This document shows positions 63,179 to 64,000 of a stretch of 64,000 nucleotides of DNA, piece by piece (position 1 is the stretch's first letter; every line of letters begins with the position of its first letter). The position numbers and the translations under genes are program-made. The stretch comes from Clostridia bacterium. GTDB lineage: Bacteria; Bacillota; Clostridia; Oscillospirales; CAG-272. Location: contig JAFTPV010000013.1 of assembly GCA_017463125.1 (NCBI GenBank), forward strand, positions 1-64,000. Reading direction: 5' to 3'. Under the pieces are notes generated by a model. That model did no database searches. It was not told the DNA's origin and worked only from the letters and a program-made list of their open reading frames with translations.

Positions 63179-63787
63179 ATGAATATCTGTTATATTGTTG
63201 GTGCGGGGGAATTCTTTGGGGATTTTACTCCCAAGGAAAATGACCTTGTAATTGCTGCCGACGGCGGATACGACACACTGATAAAGCGCGGGGTTAAATG
63301 CGACCTTTTCGTTGGCGATATGGACTCGTTAAATGAGAATCTGCGTGATGTTGAAATACTGCGTTTTCCTGTAGAAAAAGACGAAACGGACACCTTCCTC
63401 GCATATTACGAGGGCGTAAAACGCGGATACAAAAAATTTATGCTCTTCGGCGCTGTCGGAGGACGCATAGATCATACTTTTGCAAACCTTAGTTTACTTA
63501 TTCACGGAAAAAACGCAGGACACGATATTACTCTTGTAGCTGACGGATATGAGATTTTTGCAATAAAGGACGAAAAAATCACTCTTGTCGGTACAAGGGG
63601 TAAGACGTTTTCTGTATTTGCTTTTTCTGAAAGCGCAAGTGGAGTTTGCGTAAAGGGCGCAAAATATGAAGCGGATAACGTAACTCTCACTCCCGATTTT
63701 CCATTAGGAGTTTCAAACAGCTTCCTTGACTGCGAATGCGAGATAGAGGTTAAAGACGGAACGCTTCTCGTAATGATAGAAAACTAA
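63179..63787 (+). CDS. thiN: Thiamine diphosphokinase
   Basis: A 202-residue ThiN/TPK-type enzyme that pyrophosphorylates thiamine to the cofactor TPP. The catalytic domain has VIAADGGYDTLIKRG, DLFVGDMDSL and EKDETDTFLAY, then GAVGGRIDHTFANLSLL. The C-terminal thiamine-binding domain ends GVSNSFLDCECEIEV. I start at 63179 with GGAG upstream; an in-frame ATG at 63146 lies inside the previous gene. A TPP riboswitch follows, but it controls the next transcript, not this gene. Confidence 0.94.
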   Translation: MNICYIVGAGEFFGDFTPKENDLVIAADGGYDTLIKRGVKCDLFVGDMDSLNENLRDVEILRFPVEKDETDTFLAYYEGVKRGYKKFMLFGAVGGRIDHTFANLSLLIHGKNAGHDITLVADGYEIFAIKDEKITLVGTRGKTFSVFAFSESASGVCVKGAKYEADNVTLTPDFPLGVSNSFLDCECEIEVKDGTLLVMIEN

Positions 63788-63801
63788 TTTTCAAAAAGCA
63801 C

Positions 63802-63830
63802 TTGACAAGGCAGACAAAAAGTGCTATACT
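63802..63830 (+). promoter_or_regulatory. Promoter of the TPP-regulated transcript
   Basis: TTGACA (63802-63807), 17 bp, TATACT (63825-63830), immediately upstream of the riboswitch. Confidence 0.8.
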
Positions 63831-63854
63831 ACATAACGAACCGAACAGAATATG

Positions 63855-63936
63855 CATCAGGGGTGCTGATTTTTGGCTGAGATGGCGCATAGCGTCAAAC
63901 CCTTTAACCTGATACGGATAATGCCGTCGTAGGGAG
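63855..63936 (+). ncRNA. TPP riboswitch (thi-box)
   Basis: The conserved GGGGTGCTGA, GGCTGAGATGGCG, ACCCTTTAACCTGATACGG and ATAATGCCGTCGTAGGGA blocks appear in order. It should bind thiamine pyrophosphate and switch off a thiamine transport or synthesis gene beyond the window. Confidence 0.96.
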
Positions 63937-63963
63937 ATAACATAACGGCTTTTGCCTTTATTC

Positions 63964-63998
63964 TACCGCACGGATGTATCCTGTGCGGTATTTTTATT
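63964..63998 (+). terminator. Riboswitch expression-platform terminator
   Basis: TACCGCAC (63964-63971) pairs with GTGCGGTA (63983-63990), with an inner GGA/TCC extension, followed by TTTTTATTT. Confidence 0.85.
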
Positions 63999-64000
63999 TC

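Overview
This window looks like chromosomal DNA from an uncultured anaerobic member of the Clostridia (Bacillota), probably a gut lineage. The evidence is a tRNA-Val T-box in front of valS, a CIRCE element in front of clpB, sepF-yggT-lspA-rluD, Mini-RNase III (mrnC), trmK with a Nif3 homologue, a LiaF-like protein, DUF4317, several lipoboxes, and ferredoxin-linked keto-acid oxidoreductase genes. Nearly every promoter I could place has the sigma-A form (TTGACA-like, 16-18 bp, TATAAT-like). I found no tRNA, rRNA or CRISPR array.

Layout: 0-5.6 kb holds a giant anchored surface protein with two SGNH-like domains, a coiled coil and Cys-rich repeats. 5.8-8.3 kb is a uronate-catabolism pair (KduD-like dehydrogenase and a KduI fused to an N-terminal domain). 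8.3-9.1 kb has a mini XRE regulator and a divergent small transcription unit. 9.1-10.2 kb encodes a CapA-type metallophosphatase. 10.3-16.0 kb is the T-box-controlled valS operon with a leucine-rich repeat protein, a HAD phosphatase and DUF4317. 16.0-18.1 kb is an accessory patch: a decayed phage replisome-organiser gene, a hairpin-filled element bounded by inverted repeats, an XRE regulator and a divergent small charged protein. 18.1-23.0 kb is a leftward operon (DUF1858, trmK, nif3, two membrane proteins, TlpA-like lipoprotein, second lipoprotein). 23.1-24.2 kb is prfB. 24.3-27.7 kb is a leftward operon (M16 peptidase, HAD phosphatase, LiaF-like, DUF4097-like). 28-34.7 kb has pcrA and the mrnC-hisS-ygiQ operon. 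34.8-37.8 kb is the yggS-sepF-yggT-lspA-rluD cluster.

37.8-38.7 kb carries two divergent XRE regulators between two nearly identical terminators. 38.8-41.3 kb is a polar amino-acid ABC importer. 41.5-46.1 kb holds an ABC-F protein, ribF, prmA and rsmE. 46.5-51.2 kb has a PucR-type regulator, an S41 lipoprotein protease, greA and lysS. 51.4-54.2 kb is CIRCE-clpB. 54.3-55.1 kb is an orphan membrane protein. 55.2-61.1 kb is an acyl-CoA synthetase, iorA, iorB, phenylacetate-CoA ligase and ACT-protein cluster for aryl/branched 2-oxo-acid conversion to CoA esters. 61.2-63.8 kb has a HAD nucleotidase-like protein, a MetC-like PLP enzyme and thiN. The window ends with a complete TPP riboswitch and terminator for a gene outside it.

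The least explained parts are intergenic: an inverted-repeat element at 16972-17360, palindromic repeats near 5.8, 27.9 and 38.0 kb, a three-way-junction leader before iorA, a short promoter-to-terminator unit at 8.8-9.0 kb, and a KduI gene with a probable non-canonical start and a ribosome-binding site fossilised inside the fused coding sequence.
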